Shown: piece by piece, positions 61,345 to 64,000 of the stretch
Layout: each line of letters begins with the position of its first letter
Numbering within the stretch: position 1 is the stretch's first letter
Assembly (NCBI GenBank): GCA_016711285.1
Contig: JADJTG010000012.1
Coordinates: 310,001 to 374,000, forward strand
Origin: Sphingobacteriales bacterium
Lineage (GTDB): Bacteria > Bacteroidota > Bacteroidia > Chitinophagales > UBA2359
Reading direction: 5' to 3'
Length of the DNA: 64,000 bases
Position numbers and translations under genes: made by a program
Notes under the pieces: generated by a model
Databases searched by the model: none
What the model was told of the DNA's origin: nothing
Seen by the model: the letters and a program-made list of their open reading frames with translations, nothing else

Positions 61345-64000
61345 TTATAAGTCTTTTAAAGACTGTTGTACTATACCCAAAAACTTCTTAAATTCTATAT
61401 ATTGTGGTGCATCACGCACCAACTCCAACCATAAGGCTTCGGCTTTTGTAAAATAAAGGCGTGCCTCGTTTTTGTCTTTCAAATTATCTCTATTAAAAGT
61501 ACCTAATTTATAATATGAAATCGCCAAACCGTCTTTGAAATCTACATGATTGGGATAGCTTTTATAGAGTTCTTCAAATAACTTAGTTTCATCTTCAAAG
61601 AAATTCAAAGCCTTTTCTAAATTCCCCAAGGACGTATGCGTATTGCCGAGTTTTTCGTAAGAAATCGCCAAACCGTTTTTGAAAGAGACATAATTGGGGT
61701 AGCTTTTATAGAATTCTTCAAATAACTTAGTTTCATCTTCAAAGAAATTCAAAGCCTTTTCTAAATTCCCCAAGGACGTATGCGTATTGCCGAGTCTTGA
61801 GTAAGAAACCGCCAAACCGTTTTTGAAAGAGACATTATTGGGGTAGCTTTTATAGAGTTCTTCAATTAAGGTTGTGAATTTTTCAAAGAAATTCAAAGCC
61901 TTTTCTAAATTCCCCAAGGACGTATGCGTATCGCCGAGTTTGGAGTAAGAAATCGCCAAACCGTTTTTGAAAGAGACATGATTGGGGTAGCTTTTATAGA
62001 GTTCTTCGCCTAATTGATTGCGTTTTTCAAAGAAATTCAAAGCCTTGTCTAAATTGCCCAAAGACATATACGTATCGCCGAGTTTAGAGTAAGAGATCGC
62101 CAAACCGTTTTTGAAATCTACATGATTCGGGTCGCTTTTATAGAGTTCTTCGCTTAATTGTTGTGAATTTTTCAAAGAAATTCAAAGCCTTTTCTAAATT
62201 GCCCAAGGACGTATGCGTTTCGCCGAGTTTTTCGTAAGAAACCGCCAAACCGTTTTTGAAAGAGACATTATTGGGATAGCTTTTATAGAGTTCTTCGCCT
62301 AATTGATTGTATTTTTCAAAGAAACTCAAAGCTCGATCTAAATTGCCCAAGGACGTATGCGTTTCGCCGAGTTTGGAGTAAGAAACCGCCAAACCGTTTT
62401 TGAAAGAGACATTATTGGGGTAGTTTTTATAGAGTTCTTCAAATAACTTGTTTTCATCTTCAAAGAAATTCAAAGCTTTTTCTAAATTCCCAAAGGACGT
62501 ATGCGTATCGCCGAGTTTGGAGTAAGAAATCGCCAAACCCTTTTTGAAAGAGACATTATTGGGGTAGCTTTATAGAGTTCTTCAAATAACTTGTTTTCAT
62601 CTTCAAAGAAATTCAAAGCCCTGTCTAAATTGCCCAATGCAATATACGTTAAGCCAAGTCTTTCGTAAGAAACCGCCAAACCGTTTTTGAAATCTACATA
62701 ATTGGGGTCGCTTTTATAGAATTCTTCAAATAACTTGTTTTCATCTTCAAAGAAATTCAAAGCCTTTTCTAAATTGCCCAATGCCATATATGTATCTCCG
62801 AGTTTAGAGTAAGAAACCGCCAAACCTCTTTTGAAATTGGGATTGTTTGTTTCAGTGCCTAAAAGTTGTTTTGATAATTGCTCGCATTTTAAATAGAAAA
62901 ACAGGGCTTTATCTAAGTTTCCTATTTCCGTATGGTAATTGCCAATGTTTTGGCACAGTACAGGTTCTTCAAACACCTTTACCACCGTTTCGGCATAGTG
63001 TGCAAACAGGGTAGCATATTTATAATTTCCCTCGTGTAAGGTATCGTACTCTAATTTTGCAATCAAAGCATCTATCAGCGTATTGCAGTCTGCCCGCAGG
63101 AATGTGTTTTTTTTGCGGGTTATTTCTTGTACAAGGGGGTGGCATTTGTATTCCTTATTTGCTTCGTAGTATTCCAACCAGCCGCGTGTGCTGAGGAGAT
63201 AGGCGGTTGCTCTCAGTTCGGGCATATCGGGCAGCAGATGGGCTTCGAGGGTCGCCAAAGGAATGGTCTCGGAGGGCAAAACCGCAAAAACAGAGAGCAA
63301 TTGGCGTTCTATTTCGGATAAGGGTTGTATGTCGTACATCGCCGCAATAATATCTTTGGGGTTTTCTTTTCGGTATTGCTGGTAATCCACTTCAACACTC
63401 ACCGTTTTTGGCAAATCCAAAACCCCTTTATGCTGCAAGTCGGCGAGTAAATCCGATAGCGTATAATCGCCCTTTTTGCGATTGAACAAATAAAGGTTTT
63501 TTGCCAGTATCTCCACCACCAAAGTATTTCCTTCCACAGCCTCGTAAATGCCGTAAAAAAGGGGTAATTCCTCTGCCGTCAGAGGCGGCTGATAGTATTC
63601 TTCAAAGAGTTCGAGTGCCTTGTCTTTGGGCAAGCCCTTGATAGGATAAAAGGCAGCCCGCCTAAATTCCCGAATACGGCTGGTCAGTAATATATGAAAA
63701 TTAGAGCATTGGCGCAAGCGTTGGTAGTTATGTTCCAAATCTTCCAAATCGTTGGCATTATCAATCACCAAAAGGCAGGGTTTATCCAACTTCGCCATAG
63801 CGTGCAGCAGTTTATCGAGTCGTTCGGCTTCTTTTTCTTGGGGTTCAAAAACCAAACCCAAGGGCTGCGTCAGGTTTGCCAACAAAGCATTGGCGATGCT
63901 GTATTCGCTCCCTACCCAAGCGGTGTATCGGTAGTCGTTTTGGCAGGTGGTGTAGTATTGGGCGGCAACAGAGGTTTTTCCCACGCCGCCGTGCCCGTTT
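61345..64000 (-). CDS. STAND (NB-ARC) ATPase with C-terminal TPR array, partial and twice frameshifted
   Basis: The protein enters from beyond 64000 with the P-loop NGHGGVGKTSVAAQYY at the very edge. Walker B is CLLVIDNAND, then LLTSRIREFRR and the winged-helix region (PLSEIERQLLSVFAVLP) typical of NB-ARC/STAND switches. From about 62950 downwards come about ten TPR-like repeats of 48 residues with core SYSKLGDTHTSLGNLEKALN. The frame breaks near 62570, where one base is lost from an A4 run (compare GAACTCTATAAAAGC in other copies), and near 62160. The N-terminal effector domain, which would tell whether this is an antiphage or signalling protein, is outside the window. Confidence 0.88.
61490..62890 (-). 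repeat. 144-bp tandem coding repeats (TPR units)
   Basis: Nearly identical DNA such as TTCAAAGCCTTTTCTAAATT recurs at exact 144-bp intervals (for instance AATTCCCCAAGGACG at 61620 and 61764), encoding the 48-residue TPR repeats. Units differ mainly in the second-helix variants EDENKLFEE, EKFTTLIEE and EKYNQLGEE. The high nucleotide identity indicates recent duplication or gene conversion. Confidence 0.9.

Overview
The window is chromosomal DNA of a Bacteroidota bacterium, probably an environmental, non-Bacteroides lineage such as the Saprospiria/Chitinophagia side of the phylum; I cannot name the genus. The basis is C-terminal sorting domains of the type IX secretion type on two secreted proteins, TAnnTTTG-type -7 promoter boxes, a BatC-like TPR protein, DUF2723 and DUF4407 proteins, an RNase HI with an N-terminal viroplasmin domain, and a GH3/serine-hydrolase fusion.

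Layout. 1-7 kb: ECF sigma factor with a small partner, a methyltransferase-glycosyltransferase fusion, a broken methyltransferase, gatA and ligA; nearly every gene here carries single-base frameshifts. 7.1-7.8 kb: a 20-copy 21-bp array and a dispersed element. 7.8-15.4 kb: GH3/serine-hydrolase fusion, metallophosphoesterase, DUF2723 membrane protein, then tRNA-Arg(TCT). 15.8-24.6 kb: M1 peptidase, a secreted clan GH-A-like protein, BatC-like protein, TatA, ferritin, and a hydrolase/CBS/rhodanese set. 24.7-26.5 kb: a three-gene envelope cluster (lipoprotein, Cys-rich-N-terminus outer-membrane protein, CNGKC protein), possibly metal-related. 26.7-37.7 kb: DUF1015, lpdA, DUF4407, OmpA, IscA-like, rnhB, and a lysyl-endopeptidase-like protease.

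37.7-50.4 kb is the best-defined system: a same-strand cluster with every step of reductive pyrimidine catabolism. An NCS1 transporter imports the base; PreT/PreA reduce uracil or thymine; dihydropyrimidinase and beta-ureidopropionase open and hydrolyse it to beta-alanine or its methyl homologue; a class III aminotransferase and a CoA-acylating (methyl)malonate-semialdehyde dehydrogenase carry the carbon to acetyl- or propionyl-CoA. A two-gene type II restriction-modification unit sits between the dehydrogenase and the aminotransferase, and the transporter has a roughly 100-residue soluble insertion.

50.6-59.4 kb: ElaA-like acetyltransferase, glucosaminidase/LysM protein, TM2 and DUF2752 proteins, sucA, and a di-haem peroxidase with a sorting domain. 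59.4-61.2 kb is gene-free: three ~123-bp units containing hairpins grade into some 60 copies of a second 21-bp repeat, ending in a G/C-run inverted repeat. 61.3-64.0 kb holds the C-terminal part of a STAND (NB-ARC) ATPase with about ten 48-residue TPR repeats; its N-terminal effector lies outside the window.

Frameshifts in at least eight genes, mostly in short homopolymers and including the normally essential gatA and ligA, point mainly to consensus errors in the assembly rather than gene decay; the methyltransferase at 2.4-3.1 kb, with four shifts and an apparent internal loss, is the exception that may be a true pseudogene.
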